Position numbers and translations under genes: made by a program. Shown here piece after piece: positions 37,129-45,840 of a stretch of DNA of 64,000 bases. The notes beneath the pieces are model-generated. The model was not told the DNA's origin. It saw only the letters and a program-made list of their open reading frames with translations, and searched no databases. Source of the stretch: Streptomyces scabiei 87.22 (GTDB taxonomy: Bacteria; Actinomycetota; Actinomycetes; Streptomycetales; Streptomycetaceae); NCBI RefSeq assembly GCF_000091305.1, contig NC_013929.1, positions 8,432,001-8,496,000 of the forward strand. Direction: 5' to 3'. Each line of letters starts with the position of its first letter. Positions within the stretch are counted from its first letter, which is position 1.

Positions 37129-37201
37129 GACGGCCATCCTGGCAGTCCCCGTATGCTGCCGACGAGGCAATTCGACGGCACACCGTGGACGGGAGACCCC
37201 A

Positions 37202-38110
37202 GTGAAGGTCGGCTGCATCGGGCTCGGCGACATCGCGCAGAAGGCGTATCTCCCGGTCCTCGGAACCCGGCCGGGGCTCGAACTCCACCTGCAGACGCGG
37301 ACCCCGGCCACGCTCGCCCGCGTGGCCGACGGCCTGCACCTCCCGCCCGGGCAGCGGCACACCGATCTCGACGCGCTGCTCGGCCAGGACCTGGACGCGG
37401 CCTTCGTGCACGCGCCGACCCTGGTCCATCCCGAGATCGTGGAACGGCTGATCGAGGCGGGCGTGCCCACGTACGTCGACAAGCCGCTCGCGTACGAACT
37501 CGCCTCCTCGGAACGGCTCGTACGGCTCGCCGAGGAGCGGAACGTCGCGCTCGCCGTGGGCTTCAACCGGCGGTACGCGCCCGGGTACGCCCAGTGCGCC
37601 GACCATCCGCGCGAGTTGATCATCATGCAGAAGAACCGCATCGGCCTGCCCGAGCTGCCGCGCACGATGATCCTGGACGACTTCATCCACGTCGTCGACA
37701 CCCTGCGGTTCCTGGTGCCGGGGGAGGTCGAGGACGTGACCGTGCGGGCCCGCACCGAGGGCGGGCTGCTGCACCATGTCGTCCTGCAGCTCTCCGGGGC
37801 CGGGTTCACCGCGCTGGGCGTCATGAACCGGCTCAGCGGTTCGGCGGAGGAGATCCTGGAGGTCTCGGGGCAGGACACCAAACGGCAGGTGGTCAACCTC
37901 GCCGAGGTCGTCGACCACAAGGGGCAGCCGTCCGTGCGGCGGCGCGGCGACTGGGTGCCGGTGGCCCGGCAGCGCGGCGTCGAACAGGCCGTCCTCGCCT
38001 TCCTCGACGCCGTGGGCGCGGGCAGGGTGCTCAGCGCCCGGGACGCCCTGGCCACTCACGAGCTGTGCGAGCGGGTGGTGCGGGCGGTCGAGGAGGGGTC
38101 CGCCGACTGA
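37202..38110 (+). CDS. Gfo/Idh/MocA family oxidoreductase
   Basis: 302 residues from the GTG at 37202. The NAD(P)-binding fold is 'VGCIGLGDIAQKAYLPVLGT', and the family lysine motif EKP appears as 'YVDKPLAYE'. The C-terminal half is the dimerisation and substrate domain. It acts on a sugar-like or cyclitol substrate that cannot be specified. Its 3' end overlaps the convergent lnt gene by 55 bases, an unusually long overlap. Confidence 0.87.
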   Translation: MKVGCIGLGDIAQKAYLPVLGTRPGLELHLQTRTPATLARVADGLHLPPGQRHTDLDALLGQDLDAAFVHAPTLVHPEIVERLIEAGVPTYVDKPLAYELASSERLVRLAEERNVALAVGFNRRYAPGYAQCADHPRELIIMQKNRIGLPELPRTMILDDFIHVVDTLRFLVPGEVEDVTVRARTEGGLLHHVVLQLSGAGFTALGVMNRLSGSAEEILEVSGQDTKRQVVNLAEVVDHKGQPSVRRRGDWVPVARQRGVEQAVLAFLDAVGAGRVLSARDALATHELCERVVRAVEEGSAD

Positions 38111-39630
38111 GCCGCTGGCGGTCGAGGACCCGCCTGCCGCCTCAGCCGCAGGGCCCGTACGCCCTCGACGGCGCCCCACGCGACCAGGACCAGCAGCGCG
38201 GCCTGGACCGGCCACTCGCCGAAGCGGACGTACGGCGTCGTACCGCCTGCCATCGGCACCCGGTACACCGCCGCCTCGCTCGCGTCCGTGCCCAGCCACG
38301 GGCCGACCCGTTCGCCGGACGGGCCGTACACCGCCGAGACGCCGGTCAGTGTCGCGTGGACCATGGGGCGGCCGGTCTCCGCGGCCCGCAGCGCGGCCAG
38401 CGTGGCGTGCTGTTCGGGTGCCCAGCTCTGCTGGAACGACGAGGTCGCCGACTGGGCGAGCAGCAACTCGGCTCCGTCCAGGGCGAGCTGACGGCTCATG
38501 TCCGGGAACGCGGACTCGAAGCAGACCATGGGGCCGATCCGCAGTCCCTTCCCGGCGTCGAACACGACCTGCTCGGTGCCGCGCCGGCGGTCCTCGCCGG
38601 CCGCCTCGCCGACCGAGGTGGCCCAGCCGAGCAGCGAGCGCATCGGGATGTACTCGCCGAAGGGCACCAGGCGCATCTTGTCGTACCGGTCGCCGGTGGG
38701 GCCGTCCGGGCCGACGAGCACCGAACTCTTGTAGATGCCGGGACGGTCGGAGCGGCGGGCGTCGACGTTCACGAGGATGTCGCTGTCCGCCGCGCGGGCC
38801 AGCGCGGCGATCCGGTCGGACAGGTCGGGGCGGTCGGCCAGGTCGTGGCCGACACTGCTCTCGCCCCACACGATCAGATCGACGTCCTGTCCGGCGAGCC
38901 GCCGGGTGAGCGCCTCCTCACGGGCGAACCGGGCGTCGGGGCCGTCGGTCACGCCGGGCTGGACGACGGCGATCCGCACCTCGCCCCGGACGTCGGGGCG
39001 CGGCGACCACAGCCACACCGCCGAGGTCGCGACCGCCACGACGACCAGACCGGCGAGCGCCGGCGCCCGGGACGCCCGTACCGAAACCAGCACGGTGACC
39101 GCCACGTTGACGGCCACGACCAGGAAACTGAGCAGCCAGACCCCGCCGACCGAGGCCAGCCGCAGTGCCGCCTCCACCTCCCACTGGCTGGACCCCAGCA
39201 GGCCCCAAGGCCCGCCCAGGCCCTGCCAGGAGCGGACGAGCTCGATCATCAGCCAGCCCGAGGGCACGACCAGCAGCGCGGCGGCGACCCGCCCGGACGA
39301 GGGCGAACCGGCCAGGAACCTGTGCGCCAGCCATGCCCAGGGCGCCCATAAGGCGCCCAGCAGGCCGGCGATGAGGAAGGTGAAGACGTGGAGGTTCGGC
39401 AGCAGCCAGTGGTGCATCGCCAGCATGAACGCGAAGCCGCCGAGCCAGCCGTCGTACGCCGCCCGACGGCCGGTCGGGGCCGCGCGGAGCAACAGGATCC
39501 ACGGCACCAGTGCCCCGTACGCCGACCACCACAGGCCCGGAGCGGGGAAGGCGAGCACGGGCAGGGCGCCCGCCACGACGACGGCCGACCGTCGCCGCCA
39601 CGGGGAGGCGATCCAGTCCGGCGTCCTCAT
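38056..39630 (-). CDS. lnt: Apolipoprotein N-acyltransferase
   Basis: 524 residues from the ATG at 39630 with GGGAGG nine bases upstream. The first 210 residues hold six or more membrane helices. A nitrilase-type catalytic domain follows with the triad glutamate in 'IVWGESSVGHD', lysine in 'YDKMRLVPFGEYI' and cysteine in 'MVCFESAFPD'. It adds the third acyl chain to lipoproteins at the outer face of the membrane. Streptomycetes usually have two lnt genes. The coding region overlaps the Gfo/Idh gene at its 3' end. Confidence 0.92.
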   Translation of the reverse strand: MRTPDWIASPWRRRSAVVVAGALPVLAFPAPGLWWSAYGALVPWILLLRAAPTGRRAAYDGWLGGFAFMLAMHHWLLPNLHVFTFLIAGLLGALWAPWAWLAHRFLAGSPSSGRVAAALLVVPSGWLMIELVRSWQGLGGPWGLLGSSQWEVEAALRLASVGGVWLLSFLVVAVNVAVTVLVSVRASRAPALAGLVVVAVATSAVWLWSPRPDVRGEVRIAVVQPGVTDGPDARFAREEALTRRLAGQDVDLIVWGESSVGHDLADRPDLSDRIAALARAADSDILVNVDARRSDRPGIYKSSVLVGPDGPTGDRYDKMRLVPFGEYIPMRSLLGWATSVGEAAGEDRRRGTEQVVFDAGKGLRIGPMVCFESAFPDMSRQLALDGAELLLAQSATSSFQQSWAPEQHATLAALRAAETGRPMVHATLTGVSAVYGPSGERVGPWLGTDASEAAVYRVPMAGGTTPYVRFGEWPVQAALLVLVAWGAVEGVRALRLRRQAGPRPPAAQSADPSSTARTTRSHSS

Positions 39631-39852
39631 ACAGCGCCTCCCTGCCACCCGGTGCGTCCCTCCAGTGTGCGCGCCGGGGACGATCTCCGACAGGGGGCGT
39701 GGGCGGGGTGGGGATGGTGCGGCGGTGACGGGAGGGAGGAAGGGGACGTGGAGGGGGAAAGGGGTTGGGCCGACTGGAGTACCGGGTGGTGTGCCGCCAG
39801 GGGCTGTCGGTGGGGCTGTGCTCTTTGGCCGGGGCGGCTCAGGCCGGGGCGC

Positions 39853-40347
39853 TCAGGCCGGTGCAGGGCGCTGGGCGGGGGTGAGGCCCTCCGGGGCGCG
39901 TCGCCATTTCTCCTGGACGAGGACCTCGCTGAGGCGCCAGCCGTCGGGGGTGCGGGTCACCGCGAAGGCGTAGCGGCCGCCGCAGACGAAGTCGGGGGCG
40001 GTGGAGCCGCCGTCGTGTCCGGCGAAGCGCATCGGGTTGATGTAGTCCGCCTGGACCTCGGCGGTGTCGCCGGTGTCCTGCTCCAGGTGTCCGAAGCGCA
40101 CCCGCCGGTTGACGATCAGATGCTGCCGCATCGGGAAGAGTTCCATACTCCGGGCCAGCCATCCGGCGACCTGGGCGGCGTCGCCCTCGATGCCGCCGGC
40201 CGAGCGGTAGTCCGCGCGTCCCCCCGGTGCGAACAGATCCCGGTAGGCCGTCCAGTCCCCGTCGTCCACCGCCACCGCGTACTCGGTGATCAGGCCGTCG
40301 ACGGCAAGCCGGTCCATCACGGTCGCGAGCTCCACGCGCTGCGTCAT
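39853..40347 (-). CDS. NTF2/SnoaL-like protein
   Basis: 164 residues from the ATG at 40347. The SnoaL_4-type NTF2 cone fold is visible: 'VDGLITEYAVAVDDGDWTAY' and 'RDLFAPGGRADYRSAGG', then 'ADYINPMRFAGHDG' and 'WRLSEVLVQEKWRRAPEG'. Family members range from ketosteroid isomerases to aromatic-ring dioxygenase small subunits. No biosynthetic cluster is nearby. Confidence 0.83.
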   Translation of the reverse strand: MTQRVELATVMDRLAVDGLITEYAVAVDDGDWTAYRDLFAPGGRADYRSAGGIEGDAAQVAGWLARSMELFPMRQHLIVNRRVRFGHLEQDTGDTAEVQADYINPMRFAGHDGGSTAPDFVCGGRYAFAVTRTPDGWRLSEVLVQEKWRRAPEGLTPAQRPAPA

Positions 40348-40529
40348 CGGCTCAGCTTGGGGCAGGAGCCGGGCCACGCCAAGGGGTGTGCGCGGGGATG
40401 GGGGATATGTCAGGGAACGGGGTCAGGGCCAGGGTCAGGTCCAGGTCTGGGGGCGGGGAGCGGGTCCGCGGGGCCCGGCCGTCGATAATCGGTGGCCGTG
40501 AGGGGCGGCCCTGATCGAATCTGGTCCCC

Positions 40530-41180
40530 GTGAAGCAGAACGAACATCGCAGACCGAACGAAGACCTCGCACCGACCGAAGACCTCGCACCGACCGAACC
40601 CAAGTTCCGGATCCGTGCCCGTCATACCACCGACACGATCACCGTCTACCAGGCGTACCGCCCGGAGATAGGCGGCCCGGCCGCGCGCGACGGCCGTTTT
40701 CCGGCCGCGTGGAAGCGGGACCGGATGACATGGATCAAGCCCTCCTTCCTGTGGATGATGTACCGCTGCGGCTGGGGCATGAAGGAAGGTCAGGAGACCG
40801 TGCTGGCCGTGGAGATCGGCCGGGAGGGCTTCGAATGGGCCTTGCGGCACGCGTGTCTGTCGCACTTCGTGCCTGAGCTGCATACGGACCAGGCGGAGTG
40901 GAAGCGCCGGTTGAGGCGGGCGCCGGCGCGGGTGCAGTGGGATCCGGAGCGGAGCCTGCGTCTCGGTCCGCTGCCGTACCGGTCCCTCCAGCTGGGGCTG
41001 GTGGGCGAGGCTGCGGCCAGGTACGCCGACGAGTGGATCGTCGGGATCGAGGACGTGACGCCGCTCGCCCGGGAGGTGCACGGTCATGTGCGGGCGGGGG
41101 CGTTGGACCGCGCCGCCGCGCTGCTGCCGCAGGAGCCGCCGTACCCGGTGGCGGAGGACGTGCTGGCCCATCTGCGTTGA
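40530..41180 (+). CDS. DUF4291 family protein
   Basis: 216 residues. DUF4291 is recognised by 'TITVYQAYRPEIGGPAARDG' followed by 'WKRDRMTWIKPSFLWMMYRC', and by 'VQWDPERSLRLGPLPYRSLQ'. The function is unknown, although the family is widespread in bacteria and fungi. Immediately after the start, an 18-base unit encoding EDLAPT is duplicated in tandem (about 40559-40594), lengthening the N-terminus. Convergent with the next membrane-protein gene. Confidence 0.85.
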   Translation: MKQNEHRRPNEDLAPTEDLAPTEPKFRIRARHTTDTITVYQAYRPEIGGPAARDGRFPAAWKRDRMTWIKPSFLWMMYRCGWGMKEGQETVLAVEIGREGFEWALRHACLSHFVPELHTDQAEWKRRLRRAPARVQWDPERSLRLGPLPYRSLQLGLVGEAAARYADEWIVGIEDVTPLAREVHGHVRAGALDRAAALLPQEPPYPVAEDVLAHLR

Positions 41181-41212
41181 GGTTCGCGGGGCGCGGCCCC
41201 GGGTGGGATCGC

Positions 41213-42043
41213 CTACTCGGCGGGCTGCCGCGCCGACCGTCGCAGGGCGTCCGTGACGGTGAGGAACAGGGCGCTGTCCGGCACGCCGGAGACGGGTTCC
41301 CGTGCGGCCGGCTTGCGTTCACCGGTGACCAGGACGTGGATGGTCGAACCCAGCAGGTCGACTTCGCCGATCGTCTCCCAGGCCAGGTACCGGCCCCCGT
41401 GCTCCAGCCCGGCCAGGCTCACCGTGAACGGGCCGAACGCCGCGCGCCCGCCACTCTCCAGCACCGTGGCGAGTTCGGCCAGCTGCGCTCGCGCTTCCTC
41501 CTCCGCGCCCTGGCTCTGCGCCGTGAGCCAGCCGTCCGCGATGAGGGTTCCCACCTGCTGCGCCTCGGGGGTGTCGCCCGACACCATGAAATTGCCGGCC
41601 GGCATCTGGACGTGCACGGAATGCGTGGTCGCCACCGTGATCCCGTTGCGTTCCTGCTCCGTCACATGGCGCTGGCATCCGGTGATCTCGTCCCAGGACC
41701 CGGCGATCGGCGGCCGCGAACCGTACTGGTAGACCACGCCGCCCGCGAAGACACCGCACCAGGCGACCGGGCGGAACCGTGCGGCCAGGGGGACGGCGAT
41801 CGCTCCCAGGAAGGAGCCCGCGCCGAGGACGATGAAGAGGATCGCGTTCGTCCACTCGCTCTCACCACTGATGACGAAGACCATCATCACGCAGAACGCG
41901 GTGACCAGGAGCAGCATGAACGCGCCCCACCAGGACACCGAACTCGTCCGGGTGCGAAAGGCGTACCGGCCGTCACCGAGCTGACGCTCCGCCGCCGCTG
42001 CCGTCACTGTCGCCGGGATCTCGTCCCACAGGTTTCGGGCCAT
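41213..42043 (-). CDS. Membrane protein of unknown family
   Basis: 276 residues from the ATG at 42043; a GTG at 42052 is possible. Two close membrane helices ('FMLLLVTAFCVMMVFVIS', 'NAILFIVLGAGSFLGAIAVP') lie in the first 95 residues. A soluble beta-rich C-terminal half follows, with 'WDEITGCQRHVTEQERNGI' and 'GPFTVSLAGLEHGGRYLAWE'. It resembles the streptomycete DUF6585-type proteins, though the assignment is tentative. Role unknown. Confidence 0.7.
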   Translation of the reverse strand: MARNLWDEIPATVTAAAAERQLGDGRYAFRTRTSSVSWWGAFMLLLVTAFCVMMVFVISGESEWTNAILFIVLGAGSFLGAIAVPLAARFRPVAWCGVFAGGVVYQYGSRPPIAGSWDEITGCQRHVTEQERNGITVATTHSVHVQMPAGNFMVSGDTPEAQQVGTLIADGWLTAQSQGAEEEARAQLAELATVLESGGRAAFGPFTVSLAGLEHGGRYLAWETIGEVDLLGSTIHVLVTGERKPAAREPVSGVPDSALFLTVTDALRRSARQPAE

Positions 42044-42194
42044 CGTCGCCACCCCCGCCGTACGTGCCGTTCACCCTCAACAGGCTTTTCCCCGAGCCGA
42101 GTTGAAGATCGGAATGTGACTCGGGATGCTACGGCGTCCGGCTGAAAAGCGGTAGGTGTCTCAGTGCCCGGCCGGGGCGCACGGGACGGCGTGC

Positions 42195-43163
42195 TCAGTG
42201 CCCGCTGAACTGCGCGCCGGTGGGCTGGACGACGTTCGGCCGCACCGCGATCTTGTCGACGGTGAGCTGCTCCCCGTAGATGTCGGTGATCCTGAGGGCG
42301 CCGCCGCACCCGCCGCCCTGTTCGGAGAGGAAGTAGTTGTACTCGGTTCGCGGCAGCCGGGTCCAGGAGCCTGAGGCGCGGACCTCCAGCCGTGCCACCG
42401 GGTTGCGGTGGCCGATCACCTGGATACCGCACCAGTACGCGCTGGAGCCCGTCTTGTACCGGATGGAGATCCGCTCGGAGGTGTCCGGGCTCAGCAGGCT
42501 CCATGTGATCGGGATCTGTCCCTGCGAGGGGGCCGCGAGCTTGGCGAACGCCTCAGCGCTGAGGTCGAGTTGGCCGGGCCGGCAGGGCGCCGGGCACTCG
42601 TTGGTGATGCGGACCGTCACGGTGGCCCCGCTCGCCGCGCGGACCCGGACGTAGGCCCCGCATGCCTGGGAGACCTCGTAGTCGGTGGTGTTCATCGCCG
42701 CCGTCATGACGTCGGAGCTCGGGTCGTACGAGCAGGCTCCGCTGCCGTCACTGTCGTAGAAGGTGGCGATGCCCTTGTAGTCGACCCCGGGACGGATCCG
42801 CCCGGCAAGCTGTCCCGACGCGGAACCGGCCTGCCGGGTGACGGCGGGCTCCGGCGGAGTGGGCGCGGGGGACCTGCGTGCCCGCTCGGTGCTTTTCGAG
42901 GCGGACGGGGACGGGGACTTCGACGGCGTGGCCTTCGGCTTCCGCTTCCGCTTCGGTTCCTCGGGGGAGGGTGCGGTCGCCTCGGGGGTGGTCGCGGCGG
43001 GTGCGGCGCCGACCTTCTCGGACGCCTCGGTGCCGCTGTCGCGGTCGGGGCCGAAGGCGATGACGAGCGACGCGGCGAGTCCGGCGACCGCGACGGCGGC
43101 GACGGATATGAGGGCGGTGCGCCGCTTCGGACGGCGGGAGGAGCGGTGGGAACGGGCTGCCAC
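42195..43163 (-). CDS. Expansin-like (EXLX1 family) cellulose-binding secreted protein
   Basis: 322 residues from the GTG at 43163, with AAGGAC seven bases upstream. An Arg-rich start and a membrane helix precede a long Ser/Pro/Lys linker. An expansin module follows: domain 1 is the barwin-like double-psi barrel with 'GIATFYDSDGSGACSYDP' and 'NECPAPCRPGQLDLS' (the essential Asp of expansins). Domain 2 is the carbohydrate-binding part. It probably loosens plant cell walls or binds cellulose, fitting a soil saprophyte. It is anchored by the N-terminal helix or secreted. Confidence 0.87.
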   Translation of the reverse strand: MAARSHRSSRRPKRRTALISVAAVAVAGLAASLVIAFGPDRDSGTEASEKVGAAPAATTPEATAPSPEEPKRKRKPKATPSKSPSPSASKSTERARRSPAPTPPEPAVTRQAGSASGQLAGRIRPGVDYKGIATFYDSDGSGACSYDPSSDVMTAAMNTTDYEVSQACGAYVRVRAASGATVTVRITNECPAPCRPGQLDLSAEAFAKLAAPSQGQIPITWSLLSPDTSERISIRYKTGSSAYWCGIQVIGHRNPVARLEVRASGSWTRLPRTEYNYFLSEQGGGCGGALRITDIYGEQLTVDKIAVRPNVVQPTGAQFSGH

Positions 43164-43385
43164 GGTCAAGTCCTTCGGTTCTGTGCGTGGTTCTTGCGTG
43201 GTTCTGTGCGTGGTCCGGATCCGAAAAGGGGTGGTTCAGGAGCATCGGTGATGTGTGTGAGGCTCGTGTGGAGGAGCTTTGCACTCCTGGGTTGCCGCCG
43301 GGGCCGGAATGGTTGCCCTCGCTGTGAGCTGTCGGCCGGGCTGCGATCGTAGGATGATCGATCGCCGAGTCTTGGGGAGGTTGGG

Positions 43386-44126
43386 ATGTCACGTCCGGTC
43401 ACGGTGGTCACCGGTGGAAGCCGGGGGATCGGTGCGGCGACCTGCCTGCGGCTCGCGGCGGACGGCCACGACGTCGTCGTGGGGTACGTGAACGACGGGG
43501 CTGCCGCCGAGTGGATCGCGACGGGGGCGCGGGCGAACGGGGCGCGCTGTGTCACGGTGCGGGTGGACACCTCGGTGGAGGCCGACGTGGACCGTCTCTT
43601 CGAGACCGCGGCGGAGCGGCTCGGACCGGTGACGGGGCTCGTCAACAACGCCGGGGTGACCGGCCCGTTCGGCAGGCTCGCGGACACCGGCACCGATGTG
43701 CTGCGGCGGGTGGTCGAGGTCAATCTCCTCGGCGTGCTGCTGTGTTCGCGCCGGGCGGCGAAGGTGATGGCCGCCTCGGGGAGCGGAGTCATCGTGAACG
43801 TGTCCTCGGCGGCGGCCACGCTGGGCAGCCCCGGCGAGTACGTCCACTATGCGGCGACCAAGGCGGCGGTGGACGCGTTGACGACGGGGCTCGCGAAGGA
43901 ACTGGGGCCCGACGGCATCCGGGTCAACGCGGTCGCCCCCGGAGTGATCGACACGGAGATCCACGCGCGGATGGGGGACCCGGAGCGGGCCGAGCGTATC
44001 GCCGCGTCCGTCCCCCTCCGGCGGCCCGGCCGCGCCGACGAGATCGCCTCGGCCATCGCCTGGCTCATGTCCCCGGAGGCGTCGTACACGACGGGCGCGG
44101 TGCTGAGGGTGTCGGGCGGCCGCTGA
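43386..44126 (+). CDS. SDR family oxidoreductase
   Basis: 246 residues with 'VTGGSRGIGAATCLRLAADG', 'NNAGVTGPFGRLADTG', catalytic 'NVSSAAATLGSPGEYVHYAA' and the SDR tail 'YTTGAVLRVSGGR'. The fold is FabG-like and the substrate unknown. It is followed by a non-coding tandem repeat region and then by the leftward CPT gene. Confidence 0.88.
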   Translation: MSRPVTVVTGGSRGIGAATCLRLAADGHDVVVGYVNDGAAAEWIATGARANGARCVTVRVDTSVEADVDRLFETAAERLGPVTGLVNNAGVTGPFGRLADTGTDVLRRVVEVNLLGVLLCSRRAAKVMAASGSGVIVNVSSAAATLGSPGEYVHYAATKAAVDALTTGLAKELGPDGIRVNAVAPGVIDTEIHARMGDPERAERIAASVPLRRPGRADEIASAIAWLMSPEASYTTGAVLRVSGGR

Positions 44127-44171
44127 CGTTCGCGCCGCGGGTGGGCGGGGTTGTCGGACGGCGGGAGGGTT

Positions 44172-44455
44172 GTGGGGGCCGGTCGCGCAGTTCCCCGCGC
44201 CCCTGTCGGGGGTGGCGTCGGCCGGGGGTTGTTCGTTCGGCGGGGCTGATGGTGAGGTGTGGGGATTCCGTCGTCGGTCGGCCGGCGGGTTTGTGGGGGC
44301 TGGTCGCGCAGTTCCCCGCGCCCCTGGCGGAGGTGGCGTCGGCCGGTGGTTGTCCGGTCGGCGGGGCGTGGGGCTGGTCGCGCAGTTCCCCGCGCCCCTG
44401 TCGGGGGTGGCGTCGGCCGGGGGTTGTTCGTTCGGCGGGGCTGGTGGTGAGGCGG
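44172..44455. repeat. Three tandem copies of a dispersed Streptomyces repeat
   Basis: Three imperfect direct repeats begin at about 44172, 44293 and 44368. Each starts GTGGGG(G)C(T/C)GGTCGCGCAG and continues through TTCCCCGCGCCCC to a GTTGT(T/C)CG(T/G)TCGGCGGGGC block. GGGGC and GCGCCCC can pair into a small hairpin. This unit is common between Streptomyces genes. Copies 1 and 2 are separated by a 35-base unrelated spacer; copies 2 and 3 abut. Confidence 0.8.
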
Positions 44456-44459
44456 GCTG

Positions 44460-45062
44460 TCAGATGGCCGGGTTCTGTTTGGTGCGCAGGCGCTGGAACG
44501 CGGTCGGGGTGGGGCGGTCGGCCAGGAAGTCCTTGATGCGGGCGGCGCACCGGCGCGGATCCGCCCGGCTCGTGTCGCACTCGATGTCGTAGAGGCCGTG
44601 CGCGTGCACCTGGGCCAGCTGTCGCGCGGCCAGCCCCGGCGGCCGGTCGCCCCGCTCTCGCTCGCGTCGTTCGAGTTCGGCGCGGGGGCAGTGCACCCCG
44701 ACGAACACCACGTCCTGCGGTACGAAGAGGTCGAGGCAGTCCCGCAGCCGCCATTCCGCGCTCAGGACGTGGTCCATGACGACCTGGTTGCCCGCGGCGG
44801 CCATGCCGGCGATCGCGCGGTGATAACCCCGCCAGGTGTCGTGCAGCACGGCGGGGAGCCGGTCGGCGGGAATCTCCCGGCCGGTCCGCATGGCGTGGAA
44901 CGCGTCGACCGGGATGTGGAAGGACGGCTCGTCGAGAATGCGGAGCAACTCCGCGGCGATGCTCGACTTGCCCGAACTGGACGTCCCGTTGAGGAAGATG
45001 ATGAGGCCGCCGCTGCCGCCCGCCGGCTCGTCGGTGTCCACGGCCGGCCGTACGGGTGTCAC
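44460..45062 (-). CDS. Chloramphenicol phosphotransferase-like kinase
   Basis: 200 residues from the GTG at 45062. A P-loop 'FLNGTSSSGKSSIAAELL' and the family pattern 'HIPVDAFHAMRTG' (catalytic Asp) match chloramphenicol 3-O-phosphotransferase. So do 'QVVMDHVLSAEWRLRDCLDL' and the lid 'ELERRERERGDRPPGLAARQ'. Many members are not resistance enzymes, and nothing here identifies the substrate. It overlaps the upstream small gene by four bases, so translation is coupled. Confidence 0.85.
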   Translation of the reverse strand: MTPVRPAVDTDEPAGGSGGLIIFLNGTSSSGKSSIAAELLRILDEPSFHIPVDAFHAMRTGREIPADRLPAVLHDTWRGYHRAIAGMAAAGNQVVMDHVLSAEWRLRDCLDLFVPQDVVFVGVHCPRAELERRERERGDRPPGLAARQLAQVHAHGLYDIECDTSRADPRRCAARIKDFLADRPTPTAFQRLRTKQNPAI

Positions 45063-45241
45063 GCGGCTTCGACGACGTCTTCGCGCATCGCCGCGGCCCA
45101 CTCCGCGACCAGCAGCTCGTACTCGGCACGCTCCTCGGCCGACAGTGACCCGCCGGCACGCCGCCACAGGGCGCGGATCCGGTCGTTCAGGTCGGCGGCG
45201 GACCGTACGGAACCACACGCAAGAGGATGATCGGGGGACAT
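45059..45241 (-). CDS. Small hypothetical protein coupled to the CPT-like kinase
   Basis: 60 residues from the ATG at 45241; an in-frame start at 45265 would add eight. Mostly helical and acidic at the end: 'ADLNDRIRALWRRAGGSLSA', then 'RAEYELLVAEWAAAMREDVV'. Its TGA overlaps the GTG of the kinase gene. The helical pattern suggests a partner or antitoxin-like protein, but there is no direct evidence. Confidence 0.7.
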   Translation of the reverse strand: MSPDHPLACGSVRSAADLNDRIRALWRRAGGSLSAEERAEYELLVAEWAAAMREDVVEAA

Positions 45242-45341
45242 GCCGACCAGAGTAGGCGCCCGCACTGACCGTGCGCTACAGGGCGGCTACGGATGCCGTA
45301 TGTGCTTGGTCACTGAAGGGAGTTGGGCGGACCGGACCGTG

Positions 45342-45467
45342 TCAGCCCGCCGACTCGCCCGCGTGCGGGCTCAGGACGCCCATCGACACCAGGACGACGA
45401 TGACGATGCCGAGCGCGATGCGGTACCAGACGAACGGCATGAAGCTCTTGGTGGTGATGAACTTCAT
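45342..45467 (-). pseudogene. uppP: 3' fragment of undecaprenyl-diphosphatase (uppP)
   Basis: Reading leftward from 45467, 41 codons begin MKFITTKSFMPFVWYRIALG and end HAGESAG before TGA. This matches the last membrane helix of UppP, which recycles undecaprenyl pyrophosphate. Upstream of the Met the frame no longer resembles UppP, so the remaining ~230 codons are gone. The break (about 45470) marks the start of the mosaic region. A functional uppP must be elsewhere. Confidence 0.8.
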
Positions 45468-45524
45468 ACACAAGTTTATGACGACTTTGCTCCACCCGAC
45501 TTGACCTGCGGTTTTCCACCACTT

Positions 45525-45840
45525 TCAAGATCGAATGTGAGAGCAGTGGGAGACGGCACCTTCCAGTGCTCTCCTTCGCTGGCCACGAAACGCAGCCACC
45601 TGGTGTGCAGCGAACCTGCAGTCTCCGGTTTGCAGCGAACCTGCAATCTCCTGCTCCATGGCCAGGGCAACGTGCGAGTAGAGACCATCCACGCCGGCGA
45701 CCTCGCGGCCCATGCGCTTCTCCACGGCGATGCGACTGTGTCGATCTTCGTCCAGCCACTCCTTGCCGCCGTGACGAAGCAGGTACAGCCGCTTTCCGGC
45801 GTACGCGGTTGCGGGGAACTGGCCCCTGACCCGCGGCCAA
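45525..45840 (-). pseudogene. C-terminal remnant of a tyrosine recombinase/integrase
   Basis: The leftward frame encodes 'LYLLRHGGKEWLDEDRH' and, further on, 'GREVAGVDGLYSHVALAMEQ'. This is the catalytic C-terminal end of phage-type tyrosine recombinases, with the Arg of the LRH box and the nucleophile Tyr of YSHV. The N-terminal catalytic part is missing, and the tail carries a 25-base tandem repeat. It lies 60 bases from the uppP break, so it may be the remains of the element that inserted there. Confidence 0.7.
45606..45655. repeat. Two-copy 25-base tandem repeat
   Basis: TGCAGCGAACCTGCA(G/A)TCTCC occurs at 45606 and 45631 with a 25-base period. TGCAG...CTGCA inside each unit is a small inverted repeat, as in some recombinase arm-type sites. 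Confidence 0.65.

Noticed and set aside
44172..44455. CRISPR-like array
   Set aside because: Only three units, with long and partly similar intervening sequence and two of them directly abutting; this is a tandem intergenic repeat.
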